64,000 bases of DNA. Origin: Nematostella vectensis (Eukaryota > Cnidaria > Anthozoa > Actiniaria > Edwardsiidae). How positions within the stretch are numbered: position 1 is the stretch's first letter; every line of letters begins with the position of its first letter. Shown here piece after piece: positions 48,334 to 60,200 of the stretch. Both the position numbers and the translations under genes were made by a program. The stretch is from positions 5,316,741-5,380,740 of the forward strand of contig NC_064038.1 in the NCBI RefSeq assembly GCF_932526225.1, given 5' to 3'. Below the pieces are notes generated by a model. It was given only the letters and a program-made list of their open reading frames with translations, made no database searches and was not told the DNA's origin.

Positions 48334-51300
48334 GGTGATGATGATGATGATGATGATGATGATGGTGGTGGAGATGAGGATGGTTTGATGAAAAGTAGGA
48401 TGATGATGATGATATGGGTGCGATAGTTTTTGCAAAATTGGCCTTACTTGCAAGGAGGGCGGCATTTCTCGGAGCAGCCGAGTTTATTGTCTTGGTACAG
48501 CGACTGAACCTTGTTCAGACACCTGACTAAAGAAATAGATAGTGAGGAGTAGTTTGCATATTTAAACACAAAAATGAATAATATTCGGCACCCTGTGCTG
48601 CGGATAGACGCTGTACAGTACTTACTGACGTCGATGTCAAGGATATCACAAACTGTCCGCTGTACAGTACTTACTGACGTCGATGTCAAGGATATCACAA
48701 ACTATCCGGTTATCGATGTTAGGGAATCTGTATTCAAGACATCCACACATGTCCACCTGCTTGTGAGCGAGACACGAGTCCATGCACGTCTAAAAAGATA
48801 GACGTGATGCTAGAAATACTATATGAATCACACAGCCTCGGCAAAATGATATAGTGGGGAAACGTAAGCTTAAATGCGTTAAAAATATGCAAAAAATAAT
48901 CCGTATCCTCGTAGGAGAAGGCAGGAGAAGGCACGTCCTCTCCGCCCTCCCTAAGTTAAGCCTCTGTAATTGGAGTGGTTGTAACATATTAACGTAAGTA
49001 TGGTAAAGAAACTACTGGCTTCATCTATAGGGCGACGCTACAATAATTATATGGCAAAGAATTGTAGACGAATACTGAGGATACCTGCCGCATAATTGTT
49101 TATCCTACGGAATATTGCAGCGTTTTGAGATGAGTCAGAGTTTTTCAGTTTCATACCGTGCGTGAATAGGACACATTATATCGCTTCCTGTACAGATTCT
49201 CGGGGTCGATATCATCACTGCTCAGGCAGCTTTTGTTGTTGAAGGGATCCGCACGTAGTATATTCGTCTGGCAAAAAGTTAAAAAATTAAAACACCCAAA
49301 AACTGCATCATTAAACAACATATGGGATAGTGTGAAACAAGACATAAATCCTGTTGTTAAGCCAGAGTTACGTGAAAAGGGTTTACGCCTATCCTTACCA
49401 ATCTAATGCCCGTAGTGGTGGAAAACCCGGGTGATACGCTGATGCCTTTCTCTAATGGTGACGGCATCTCGCCTTGGGTGGAAATCAGAACGCGCATGCC
49501 TGCTTCGTGAGACAGCTGACCGACATACTCGTGTTGCTCGGCGTTTAGCTCAAGTGTAAGTCCTGGATAAAAATTACGATTTTATCAATAAAATAAACTA
49601 CGTAGTTTTACTCTATAATCGTTTTTTTTCTCAATCATGCGCTAGCTATGCAAAATCCCCTACAAAGAGCGAGAACATGACTAACCCCCAGTATAGCACT
49701 GCTAAAGCCCGGCGCAAGCAGTGAATAAAATTTCACGCGTGCTCTTTGCTCACTGCCTCGAGAGACCAAAAACCCACAGTGTGCGGACGTCAACCAAACG
49801 AAATTATGTCTCGCGCACAACAGAGGCAAAATTATCTCCTGCTTTAGATGTGAGTTTGTGGCCTCGCGACGCAGGCTTGAGTGACCATACCATTCGGTCA
49901 AACCAATGAACACGTACCGCTGGCGGGTCCCGGTTTGTTGGATCGCAGGATCGGTTTGGGTTCCCCTTGCCAGTCCTTCCCCGAATTGAACACGTAGCAG
50001 TTGCCATAGCGATAATGCCAGAATCGACTCCACAGATTCTCTGTGTAGTTGCTGGCACAAGAATCGTATTTTGTCAATAAAATGAGGATAGGTAAATATC
50101 AATAAAGTGCATGGGTAAATATCACTCACGTGCATGGGTGAATATCAATCAAGTGCATGGGTAAATATCACTGACGTGCATGGATAAATATTACTCACGT
50201 GCATGGGTAAATATCAATTAAGTGCATAGGTAAATATCACACACGTGCTTGGGTAAATATCAATCAAGTGCATGGGTAAATATCACTCACGTGCAAGGGT
50301 AAATATCACTCACGTGCACGGGTAAATATCACTCACGTGCATGGGTAAATATCAATCAAGTGCATGGGTAAATATCACCCACGTACAAGGGTAAATATCA
50401 CTCAAGTGCAAGGGTAAATATCACTCAAGTGCATGGGTAAATATCACTCATGTGCATGGGTGTAAATATCACTCAGGTGCAATGGTAAATATCACTCACG
50501 TGCAAGGATAAATATCACTCACGTGCAAGGGAATATCACTCACGTGCATGGGTGTAAATATCACTCACGTGCAAAGGTAAATATCACTCACGTGCAAGGG
50601 TACATATCACTCAAGTGCGTGGGTAAATATCACTCACGTGCAAGGGAAATATCACTCACGTGCATGGGTAAATATCACTCATTTGCAATGGTAAATATCA
50701 CTCACATGCATGGATAAATATAACTCAAGTGCATGGGTAAATATCACTCAAGTGCAAGGGTAAATATCACTCACGTGCAAGGAATGCCACGATAGGTACA
50801 CGACAGCACCATGTCGTTAAACTGGTGCCCAACCTCCATCAACATATCCTCTGGCTTGGTTGCTAAGCTCAGTACCAGCTCCTCTGTTTTAAGCGTCTGT
50901 TTGTCCAAGGTGGCCGGGTCGGGCTGGGATACCTCGCCCGTGAAAGCCTGCTCCTTTTTCTCCTCGATTGTCAAGGGTTTCTCTTTGTTTATTGATAAGT
51001 GTATAGGGTTAGTAGTATATGAAAAGGTGTGAATAGGATGGAGAGGAAATTATGTGCAAAAAACAGGAATTTCATAGACTTGCTTCTAATTCGCTCCAAG
51101 GGCCAAGAATTTCAAATCAGACGCAACAAAATGATGATTTAAGATGACTCGAAAAGAAGTCCAACCTATTAGTGGAAGTGCGCGAAGATTAAGCAGACTT
51201 TGAGCTGTATCTCACAAAATAAACCTTATTCAGCTTCTGCTTCTTAAAGTTGGAACTAGGGAGTTTATTTTGATCACACTATTATCAAGAAAAAAATGTG

Positions 51301-53314
51301 CAAATACACACTAAATCCAGTTCTGTGGTGATGACACGCTCATCTAAAAGACAGGAGAGTGAGAGATGTCAGTATTACTAAACGATTATTTGGTACCAAC
51401 CTGTAGGAGCTGGAGTGACGCCTGGAGGTAATGTAGTCGGCGCTTCTACAAAAATGAATTAAAATATCAAATGCATTTTCAAGATCTACTTGCGTTGTCG
51501 GTCGAATTTCCAACGAAAGCCTCTATCGTTAACGTTTGCGTTATCTATCATATATACATATATAAATCTATATCCCAGTGATGAATTTTCACGCGCGCTC
51601 ATTGGTCGATACGGGTCACGTGCACAATTTCACAAATTGCACATTTTTGTGCAGTCAAAACTCACTTTTCGTCTGCTCAATAACTCCTCAAACAAACACC
51701 AAGGTTTTCAAAACGCTATGAAGGCACAGAAAAAATGCTTTATTTTTTATAAAATTATCATCAATATGTTTTTTTAGAGTTTGTCCTGAAACGCAGAAAA
51801 TCGAAAGAAAAAGCAATGACGTCATTCCCGTGCACGTCAGCGCGCACAGAAGATACTTTTCGCATTTTCAGTGTAGTCACTGGGATATAAAATAAATAAA
51901 CCCCTTCTTTGGCTCAATGTGATATCGGCGGATAATGTCCGCGGATAAGAAATGTTCCTCAAAATTTCACAGTTGCCCTCGAAGCTTCGATTCTCGGCCA
52001 ACTGTTTATTTTTCGTACCATTTCTCATCCTTGGACATTATCCGCCGATATCCCAGCCGACAGAAGGGGTTTATTTACTAAATATTCCTCGACACAATAT
52101 TCACCCCCCTCCCCCATACACCTTACATGCACCCTCGCTAGTTGTGGTACTTACCAGTTGTTGGCGGGTCTGTGGGCTCCAGGGTAGTCGGCTCTGGGGT
52201 GGTAGGGGCGGTTGTGGGCTCCGTGGTTGGCAAAGTAGTGGGAATAGTTGTTGGTATCGTAGTTGGCACTGTTGTTGGCTCAGTGGTAGTTGCTGTGGTA
52301 GGGATCGTTGTTGGTACGGGTGCACAAGTAGTGGCCGGCTCTGGGGTATTTCTGTGAGGGTCATGGAAATTTCTACACTTGAGGTAACAGCCACACGAGC
52401 AGCCGTCTACTGATTGCCTTCTTTTGCGCAAGCTTCTTGCATCATCAACATCGCTGATATCTGTAGAAGAAAAAAAAACAGAGTCCCCCTATCTTTGTTG
52501 TCCACCCAAAATTACCAGGCGTTTAAAGTACTGTATTCCCTAAATAAACCGCCGCAATCCCAATTTTTTTGCTCGATTTTTTCTCCCGGACAGATTTGCT
52601 GTTCGTTTTTTTCCCGAGGGTTGCAGGTTTTGTCGGCCAGTCTTAGCTTGCTCGAGGGCCTGAGTCTTGCTCGAATCAGCAACTACCCCCGTCATATACC
52701 AAATTGTTCGTCCCTTACTAAAATAGAAAAGATCGGAATATCGACATAACGCGCGCCTAATAGCAAAGATTACCTCTCTTATCTTATGCTTTCTTGGCTC
52801 AATCTAAACCATTAAAATCGACACGGCAAGAGTGCGACGTATGAGTCGGGCCTAATTTTCCCCTTTTTTACTTACTTGGCGTTATAAAGTTCTCGAATGA
52901 TCCTGCCAATTCACTGGTTATCTGAGACCTTCGGACTATGTTGAAATTGCATAGAGTCACTGCAGGAAATGCGATACTCTGTGATGTAATAAAAGACAAT
53001 AATGAGTGAAACTCTAAAGAAAAATGAAAGAAGAAGACAAGATGAAAAAGAGGAGACTACGAGTCACAACTTACCGGGGCATGCTTCATCCAAATTTGTG
53101 TTCCAATCGGTCTACTGAGGTAGATCATAAGCAAATCATAGATTTGTAAAGAAAACATACCAAACGCCGCCATCACAAGACACACCCAAAACATTCGACG
53201 TAACCTGGACTTGGTATTAGCAATTCTCCCAAATCCATGTGCTGTTGTTTGGCCGAAGAAATCCCATATAAGACCGCTCACGGTTTGACGACACTTTTCT
53301 TCATTTTGACTCAT
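46478..53314 (-). CDS. DEG/ENaC-family sodium channel subunit, copy B (14 exons, 768 residues)
   Basis: Exons, minus strand, N- to C-terminus: 53314-53075, 52978-52876, 52460-52155, 51445-51401, 50982-50775, 50051-49918, 49562-49399, 49267-49157, 48789-48675, 48526-48448, 48028-47971, 47895-47831, 47743-47668, 47080-46478. Every exon equals its partner in copy A in length except exon 3 (306 against 312 nt) and exon 14 (603 against 798 nt). It keeps TTAHGFGRI, TM1, YGNCYVFNSG, CMDSCLAHKQVDMCGC and the TM2 filter GLWIGIS. Exon 3 again holds RKRR (furin-type) and a PTT-rich mucin-like insert. The cysteines before the insert differ (CSCGCYLKC here, CPCTYYLCC in A). The cytosolic tail has three SLTVRYL/SLSVRYL repeats against four in A. 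An in-frame upstream ATG adds 12 residues; I chose MSQNEEK because it aligns with the start of A. The two subunits might assemble with each other (inference). Confidence 0.9.
48070..48415. repeat. (GAT)n microsatellite with internal duplications
   Basis: About 345 bp of GAT triplets broken by GGT, GCT and AAG. The phrase GAGATGAGGATGGTTTGATG-like and AAAAGTAGGAT occurs near both ends, showing block duplication. Long open frames encoding poly-Ile or poly-Met here are artefacts. Confidence 0.9.
48609..48706 (-). repeat. 49-bp duplication of the channel B exon 9 end and donor
   Basis: Same 49-bp doubling as in copy A (39151-39248), with one or two base differences. It was therefore present before the gene duplication or spread between the copies. 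Confidence 0.9.
50089..50774 (-). repeat. 23-bp minisatellite made of the channel B exon 5 donor
   Basis: About 30 units of the same 23-bp sequence as in copy A, again starting at the exon 5 donor (TTGCAC/GTGAGTG at 50773-50780) and running nearly to the exon 6 acceptor region. It is less than half as long as in A, and most units keep GCACGTGAGTG. Confidence 0.9.
51569..51889. mobile_element. MITE-like element in channel B intron 3
   Basis: TATATCCCAGTGA at 51569-51581 is the inverse of TCACTGGGATATA at 51877-51889. The interior has GCGCGC-type arms (TTTTCACGCGCGC and GCGCGCACAG). About 320 bp. Not seen in the matching intron of copy A. Confidence 0.75.
51893..52077. mobile_element. second inverted-repeat element next to the first
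   Basis: AAATAAACCCCTTCT pairs with AGAAGGGGTTTATTT; GATATCGGCGGATAATGTCC pairs with GGACATTATCCGCCGATATC. About 185 bp, starting within a few bases of the preceding element's end. Confidence 0.75.
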
Positions 53315-54599
53315 AACGCTGCGAAGCCTGGACAGCCTTTTTAGGATCAAGAGAAACCTATCTTTTGATAACCCGTGGAAGACATTTAGGGCTTAGGAGT
53401 CTCATTTCCATGGTTGACTTTGCATTCAAAACAAAGCCTTTCAAGCCTTTTCAAAAACAAATTCAAAAGCACTCTTGACTAACGGTAAAATAGCGCGCAA
53501 CGTTAAGAACATGACGTAGAGAAAAAAGTGCGCGCGTGTTCAACACAGTTTCTTTTGCGCGCGAATAGTAGCGCGCGTTTCATTTTTGGTTATTATGCTC
53601 TGCACGCGCGTGCCTCTAGACATCGTTTCACGTATCATGTATTTTATTTTTTCTATTTTCAACTGCAAAAACAATTCCTTTAGGATAAACACATTTTCAG
53701 ATCTGCATTTAGATTATTTACTGGGTGACGGCCTGAAAGCTGTAAGTGCAACAAGTGCGAGTTGCTTAGGTGAGTTCGAAAACATTGAAAAAAAAATGAT
53801 TTGAGCTAGTAACTATGCTCTCTGAATCCTATGAGATGCCTTGGTCTGTTGTTTATATGAAATGATAAAGGAAAACGAAAACAGAGTGGCAAAAAACGTA
53901 GTCACCCTGAAAAAGGACTGAAATAAAAGCACGAAACATTCCGGCCAATCCTGGGGACGTGCCTGCTATTAATCCCGTTTAGACATCGGCGATCTCTTCT
54001 CGCCCTCCCACACACGAAATAAAAAATAAATAGGAGTTTGAGTAAAAAGAGGGACCATAAATATGTGTAAGAACAGAACGCTATAAGTTCTTGAACAGAT
54101 GCCTCAGTCTTAAATTTTGTAAAAACGTAATCAGTACAATAGATTATTAATAATGTTGTGCGCGGGTTCTTTTATCAATACTTCTACACAAAAGTACTTC
54201 ACAATTTATTGAAAAAAGGAGAGATGTTGCTTTTCGTAGTATTTTACTAAGACTGTGAGCATAAGGTGGGGATCTGAAACAATTACGTGCGAGCTCCGTT
54301 TCTATTTCCATAACATCGCGAGAAGAAGAACTAATCTAAAAACACCGTAAATCACATTAGCGTACAGTATCCAATAAGCTACACGCACCCCATAAAATAG
54401 AAGAAGGCCCAAAGAAAAAGGTTGTCACACTAACACTGTTTTATTATCAAATAAGTATACATAATAAAATAATCTTTAAAAATCAGATCCTTATTATGGC
54501 GTATTGTCTCGTGATTGAGGTCTGCCGTCCGAGGCAATCGAGTGAGTCGACGAGGTCCTCTTCGGCTCTGAGATCTGAAAAAGACAAATTTTGAAAAAG
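53315..54599. other. intergenic, nothing recognised
   Basis: Upstream flank of channel B. GCGCGC-rich spots near 53490-53610 are followed by AT-rich sequence. No open frame with a domain or sound exon borders. The promoter of channel B probably lies in the first few hundred bases. Confidence 0.4.
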
Positions 54600-54637
54600 C
54601 CGGTCACTATCCACCATTAATGGTGGATAGTGACCGG
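54600..54637. repeat. perfect 38-bp palindrome
   Basis: CCGGTCACTATCCACCATT is followed directly by its exact reverse complement AATGGTGGATAGTGACCGG, with no spacer. The symmetry stops outside the 38 bp. Confidence 0.95.
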
Positions 54638-54839
54638 ACTGAAAAGTGCCAATATTTGCATTTAGAGTTTCAGACCATAGTGAAGCTGGCAGGCAACTCA
54701 GCAGGCAACTCGGTGAAGTTAGCAGGCAACTCAAATGTGATGATAATGCCAACAAAAGCAGAGGGGAGGGGCACTCTCTCAATACAATATTGCAGTTGTT
54801 ACCTATTATTGAATAAGTTGGTAACATGTCTTTGTTTAT

Positions 54840-55510
54840 CAAACAAGGTCTATTTGTGAGACAAGCAAACTCGAGGAAGAGTGTTGAAAGAACAGGTGAG
54901 TGTTAAAAGACAAAAAATATCTGATTAGAAAACTACTGAAGATTCCTCTGCACTTAGATAATTACAAACATCATTTTGTTTGTTATTTAGGAGGGAAGAG
55001 ACAAGCTCTACGAGGTCAATGAGAAGTATGTATTACTCTTCTCAATTATACAAGTAGTAAATAATATTTTTTTTAAACTACTGTAATTTAGTAAGTATAA
55101 GTACGTAAATCCTAAAACATGTATAACGTACAACACACTAGAAATTCCATGGCTATTGACTGTTTTCCACTCACGTGTTTTTACATTTTTAACAAGTATA
55201 CAACTTCATTCTGTTACATCTTGTGGTGACTGTGCCATCTTCAGGGCCACACCCAAAGCACCTGTGCACCCCATCCAGCTAAGGGCATCAACTGCACAGG
55301 TGTTCATGATGAATGAGGGTAAAGGCAGGAAAAGGTTCCGCATCACCATGTTTTCATGGGCCCCCATGATTCCGAGTTGGGTGTGGCCCCTCTGGATGTT
55401 GACATGTCAACCTCACAGCTGCATGAAAGAAATGCCTAATATCGAATGCCCTACAGTGAGTGTTTTGCAGTCAAGATGGTTTCTGTTAGAAGGTAAAAAA
55501 ATTTCTTAAT
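54840..55510 (+). other. possible exons of an unassigned gene or decayed element
   Basis: Three stretches look exon-like: one ending GAAAGAACAG/GTGAGT (54895), one from TTATTTAG/GAGGGAAG to GAGAA/GTATGT (54991-55026, EGRDKLYEVNE), and one from CTTCAG/GGCC (55246) coding ATPKAPVHPIQLRASTAQVF. The last runs on, in another frame, to GPHDSELGVAPLDVDMSTS, as if frameshifted. I do not recognise the protein. Confidence 0.25.
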
Positions 55511-55722
55511 AATTGTAATCATAGCTATGGTCACACTGTATATATAGAACTGTAAATGAAAAGAAAGATAAAAAAGAAAAATAAATATATATTTGCAGTC
55601 AAACTACAGAATTGCATGAAAATCTTCAATATATTGAATAAAAGACTGCAAAACCAAAATCTGTTGTACTAGTTGCTTAGTTGCTTGGCTATTTTGATCT
55701 GAATCCCCACCCCAAAAAAAAA

Positions 55723-55724
55723 AA

Positions 55725-55822
<98 letters not shown>
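55723..55822. repeat. (TAA)n microsatellite
   Basis: About 32 uninterrupted ATA/TAA triplets after a short A run. Open frames of poly-Ile or poly-Tyr over it are artefacts. Confidence 0.95.
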
Positions 55823-55823
<1 letters not shown>

Positions 55824-56214
55824 GCAAACTCAAAATAAAACGAAAACAACAGAGACCCACCACCACCTATTTTGATTTGTTTACAGCCCTTTAAAGGGAC
55901 AGTGTCATAGTAAGAGCTTTGCAATAGCTCTCTGTCCCTGATACAATAAATTTTAGTGAAATTCTAATACTGACTTATGAGCTTTTGGTACATGTTGGAG
56001 ACTTGAATTCAAAGAAAATGACCACAAACTGTCAATAAACATAGTTTTCAATAAAATATTATATTATGTCAACAAGGTATGGACAGCTTTAAAAAAAATT
56101 CAACTGTTTGTAGCTAAATAAAAAGCTTAGCCTACAATAAACACTGACTTGAGACATCGTGAAGGATTTTAGAAATCGTGAACGATGGCCCAGGACGGTG
56201 AACTGATCCAAAAA

Positions 56215-56415
56215 GTGTAGGCACCAGCCCCCCCCCCCCCTCCCCCCCCCCACACACACACACATACACACACCCACTTTTGAAAGTCCACCTTGCCCTT
56301 CCCCTTCACAGAATCAGGGCCGTAGCAGGTTGTGGGGCACTGGGGGCACGTGCCCCCCCCCCCCCCCCCTAGTGTTTACAAGAATTATAAGGAAAGGACC
56401 AGTAGGGGCGTGGCT
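56215..56415. mobile_element. low-complexity tract and element fragment
   Basis: C-rich runs and a CA dinucleotide tract at 56228-56275 are followed by TCAGGGCCGTAGCAGGT at 56314, the same start as the fragment at 29614, and then GGGGGCACGTGCCCCC, a short palindrome. Confidence 0.5.
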
Positions 56416-56506
56416 GTGCCTCCAACATTTTCTTAATGTTTCTGTATCGTGCCTCCACCCAATAATTCGATAGCTGCTTCAGCTAAGCAGTTCCCTGCTA
56501 GCAGAG

Positions 56507-56538
56507 GCCTCTTTTCTCTGTATTTCGCTGGGCTGGAG
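56507..56538. repeat. 32-bp sequence shared with 763-795
   Basis: AGGCCTCTTTTCTCTG followed by TATTTCGCTGGGCTGG occurs here and at 763-795, identical and in the same orientation. The flanks differ apart from a preceding GC-AG/AT context. Close by are palindromes GTTTGATCAAAC and GTCCACGATCGTGGAC. Confidence 0.7.
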
Positions 56539-56792
56539 TTCGCGAGGAAAAGATACCTCTGCCATGGGTCGCAAGTTCGTTTGATCAAACCGCCGTCCAC
56601 GATCGTGGACGGGAGATCCAGAGCGCATGCTCCGTTCATTAATTACTGGACAAGTTTTGAGCCCACAATGACTAGCGCATGCGTGAAGTGTATATCCGCT
56701 GTTGGATAATAAGCCCGCATTCGAAACGGCGTCCTCCGTAGAAATATCACTCGACGAATTATAAAAGAAGCCATTCAATGCCTTGTCTTCAT

Positions 56793-57011
56793 TCAGATTT
56801 TTCTTTCTTTTGACTTACGAGTCAATCTTCCGTTTACAGGTTTTGCATATTCTTCTGGGAATAGCTGATCTAAGTTTACCAAAAAGTTTTGTAACATTTT
56901 CTTCGAATCCAACTGTGCGATATTTACATTGAAGAAACTCGCCTGCCCAGATGTCTTATAATTAATCCCACAAACAAGACAAAACTCGTCTTTGCTGCGT
57001 TTGTTGTTCAA
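56793..57011 (-). CDS. candidate first exon of an unassigned protein
   Basis: Open frame starting MNNKRSKDEFCLVCGINYK and ending in a basic stretch, divergent from the galactosidase gene 221 bp away. CLVCG followed by a mixed alpha/beta-like stretch (SFFNVNIAQL, NFLVNLDQLFPEEY) resembles the start of zinc-binding domains seen in some cnidarian orphan proteins, but only one cysteine pair is visible. A donor-like CCT/GTAAAC lies near 56838, so the frame may be spliced. Real gene, element remnant or chance cannot be separated. Confidence 0.3.
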   Translation of the reverse strand: MNNKRSKDEFCLVCGINYKTSGQASFFNVNIAQLDSKKMLQNFLVNLDQLFPEEYAKPVNGRLTRKSKERKI

Positions 57012-57232
57012 TCTTTTAGTGACGTTTTAGGTGATTGAAATTGAACAGTTGTTTTCTTTTTTCGAAGAGGAGAACTAACCGGAGTTTGATTCATGATTTC
57101 CGACTAAACCCATGCAAAGCATATTAGCATATTGACAGCTTTCGCGCGATGGTACGGGTTTTGGCACGTCGGTCGCTTATTAACGCTCACGCATGCGCGA
57201 AAGAAATAAAAAACACTCCGAAGTCGAGTAAG

Positions 57233-60200
57233 ATGAAGTTGTTGGCTGTCTTATTTTGTATTGCTCTCTATTCATTCGTTCGTACCGGCTATGCACTTGA
57301 TAATGGGCTAGCGCTCACACCACCGAGTAAGTAAAAAAATACATCTCTATTAAGATCTATCGCAAACAATTAGAACAACGAGTCGGAAAGTGACATTTGG
57401 AAGCCGGTCCCTATTATTGACCTCTTGGCATATTCTACACATTCTTGTCTACTGCCTTTAATTCGCCAATACTGAATGAAATGCATTTTTCTTAGTGGGC
57501 TGGATGGACTGGGAGCGTTTTCGATGCAATATCGACTGTGAACACGACCCTCACAATTGCATCAGGTGAGCGTTTGAGTTGGAGGCACTGAGCAAGGATT
57601 TGATGGGGAGGGGAGAGGGGATCTGAGGGGGGAGGGGGTGCGTGGCTGAATTTTATGAGTGTCCGCTCAACTGCCGGAGCCTGGTACCGACCTGGGATGG
57701 CTGCACCTTGCAAGCAATAGAAGCTTAAAACTTTTATATCCATGTCGAAAAATAACCAAATAGCACAAATCCACAAGCACTGGATTGCAAAAAAAAAATC
57801 AATAATAAACTTCCATCCTGAATGTATCCACCCCTGCTTTTAATTCAAACAATCCTTTTCTCATTCAGGCACTATTACTCTTTTCTATTATTTTTGTTTT
57901 AGTGAGCATTTGTTTATGGAAATCGCTGATCGCATGGCTGAGGATGGGTATAGAGGTGCTGGATATGAGTTTATCAGTATTGATGTAAGTTCTTTGAGAA
58001 ATTGTTATTTTAAAATATCAAAGTAACAACAGCAAAATAAATATTAATTTTATGCAACTGTTGAACACCACTATTCTGGGTTTTATACTTTTAATAAACA
58101 AGGGTGGTGGCTGCTGACATAAGGCAGGTGTCACAAGATTTTGGAATTTATCTCAAGCCTATTTTTTGAGAATTTTTATACATTTGCTGTATTCACCCGG
58201 ATTGGCTCTCTTGTTGTTTTTTTCACATATTTACTGAACTGCATTTCACCCAAATTCATTTTTGTCCAAGTTGACTTGACAGCTGTGTGCTGAGTTCGAA
58301 ATGTGATTGAGAATTCATATTAGGTCTTTCATTGCCATAACACCCTGAGACGCCTGTAAAATATAGGCCCAACTCCAAAACGTCAGAAATGCAAACTAAA
58401 CATCACCAGACCCAGATACTCGTACATTCCTCCAAGGCATAGACGACCTTCAAAAGCGCATCCAAGCAATGTAATAGAATTGACTCTTTTGTCAAAATAT
58501 CAACCTTGATTTCTGACCAATTCATAAACAAATGCTTAAACTTAGTAATATTTCTTACCAAAAATGACACAAAATTCCGAACTACAAATAGAGACAAGCA
58601 AACACATATCAAGTCACAAATAGATACCTTTATTGTGCTCCGTCAGGTCCCATTTTACAGCAATCAGTCACAATAATCAATGCTAAAACCTCCATTAGAA
58701 GCGAGTCACCATGTTTAGCCTATTTTGCATGCCTCCACTGCATCATGGGAGTCTTAGAAACACCTTGACAGACAGGCAGGCAATCTCCTCCCCCAGAATC
58801 ATAACAGTTTTTTTATAAGTCTCTTTGCCCCAAAACCAAACAAAACGTTTCCAGGTCCAAGGAACACAGAATAAGCCTAAAAACAATGTTTGAATAAGGT
58901 TGGGTAGCAAAGATGGCCCACATTGGAGAGTATGAGGCCATTCACCAGAAAATTCTTTTCTCACTTGGTGAAGGCCAGACAAGAAATTATTCCATTGAAT
59001 CAACCTCAGCGTGCAAACATCCATAAGCACAACATTTATTATGACCAAATAGACTTTATGATGTCCAAAGGCACTCTCCAGATGTGAAAAAGCTGTAATT
59101 TTTAAGCAAATTACAAGCAAAACTGTTGTAAGCAACATACTGTAGCATTGCCGTCGCAGAAAAGGCATCGCAGTGCATTGTTGGAAACTTCAAGGCATAC
59201 CGTCTTGGGTCAGCGGTGCTTAGCTTAACTGGTAGTGTTGGACTTGAAATAGGGGGAGGGGAGGTTTCTGTTTTCAGTCTGATTTTCTTCCAATTTTGCT
59301 CAAAAGTATCCAGGAGTGAAAGGGTTAGTAAGAGGAAAGTGTCAAAATAATGTGTTACTTAATTAATCAGATCACATAAAGTATTATTTAAATGTTATGA
59401 TTTTTCAAGGACTGTTACACCAACAAGAAGCGAGATAAGAATGGTAACTTGCAGCTGAACACCACAAGGTTCCCAAGTGGTCCCCACGCATTGGCTCAAT
59501 ATGTGAGTATCAGCAGCGGTCCAATGTGATAATTATGTATTACAACCAACAATGGCTCAAAATAATAATTATGTTTGAGAAAAATGACCAACAATGACCA
59601 ATTTGCTAATTTTTATATTGGCCAAAAATAATTATTATTAACTTAAAAGTACATAACCTAATAATACTGGTCCAATATCATATAATCATTATGCTCAAGT
59701 ACAATAATAAATACTGGTCCATATAAAACAAAGGATTACCAAGTATTACAACCAACAGTATACTCTAAGATACATGACAATGTACATCAGGGCAAGTTCT
59801 CCACCACTTGATAGAATAATAAAATTGCAGTTTTCCTCACATTTGCCATCTCCAGCTCGTAATAGTCATAGTATCCTGTGAGGATTTATGAATGTAAAAT
59901 TGTTAAAATATTACTTGTACTAAATTCTTTAAATATTGTTTTGGTTCAAATTTTTCAAAGTAAGAAAGTTAGAGGGTGTAAGGGGAAGGCATCCTTTAAG
60001 TGACATGTTCATTATTGCTATTATAGATACATGGCAAAGGTCTAAAACTAGGAGTCTATGCAGGTTTGTGTTATAAAACTTTTATTTTTTTATGTTTATT
60101 GTTTAACTCTGATTTTATGTATATTGAGAACTCTTGCCAAGAGTTCCAAAATGCTAGGCTCTTCACTTCATTGAATCAAGCTTTGAACATATTTTGTTAA

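Noticed and set aside
47827-48465. 212-residue minus-strand frame with poly-Ile
   Set aside because: It fuses real channel B exons 10 to 12 pieces with a translated GAT microsatellite.
55604-55924. Poly-Leu, poly-Tyr and poly-Ile frames
   Set aside because: Translation of the TAA microsatellite.
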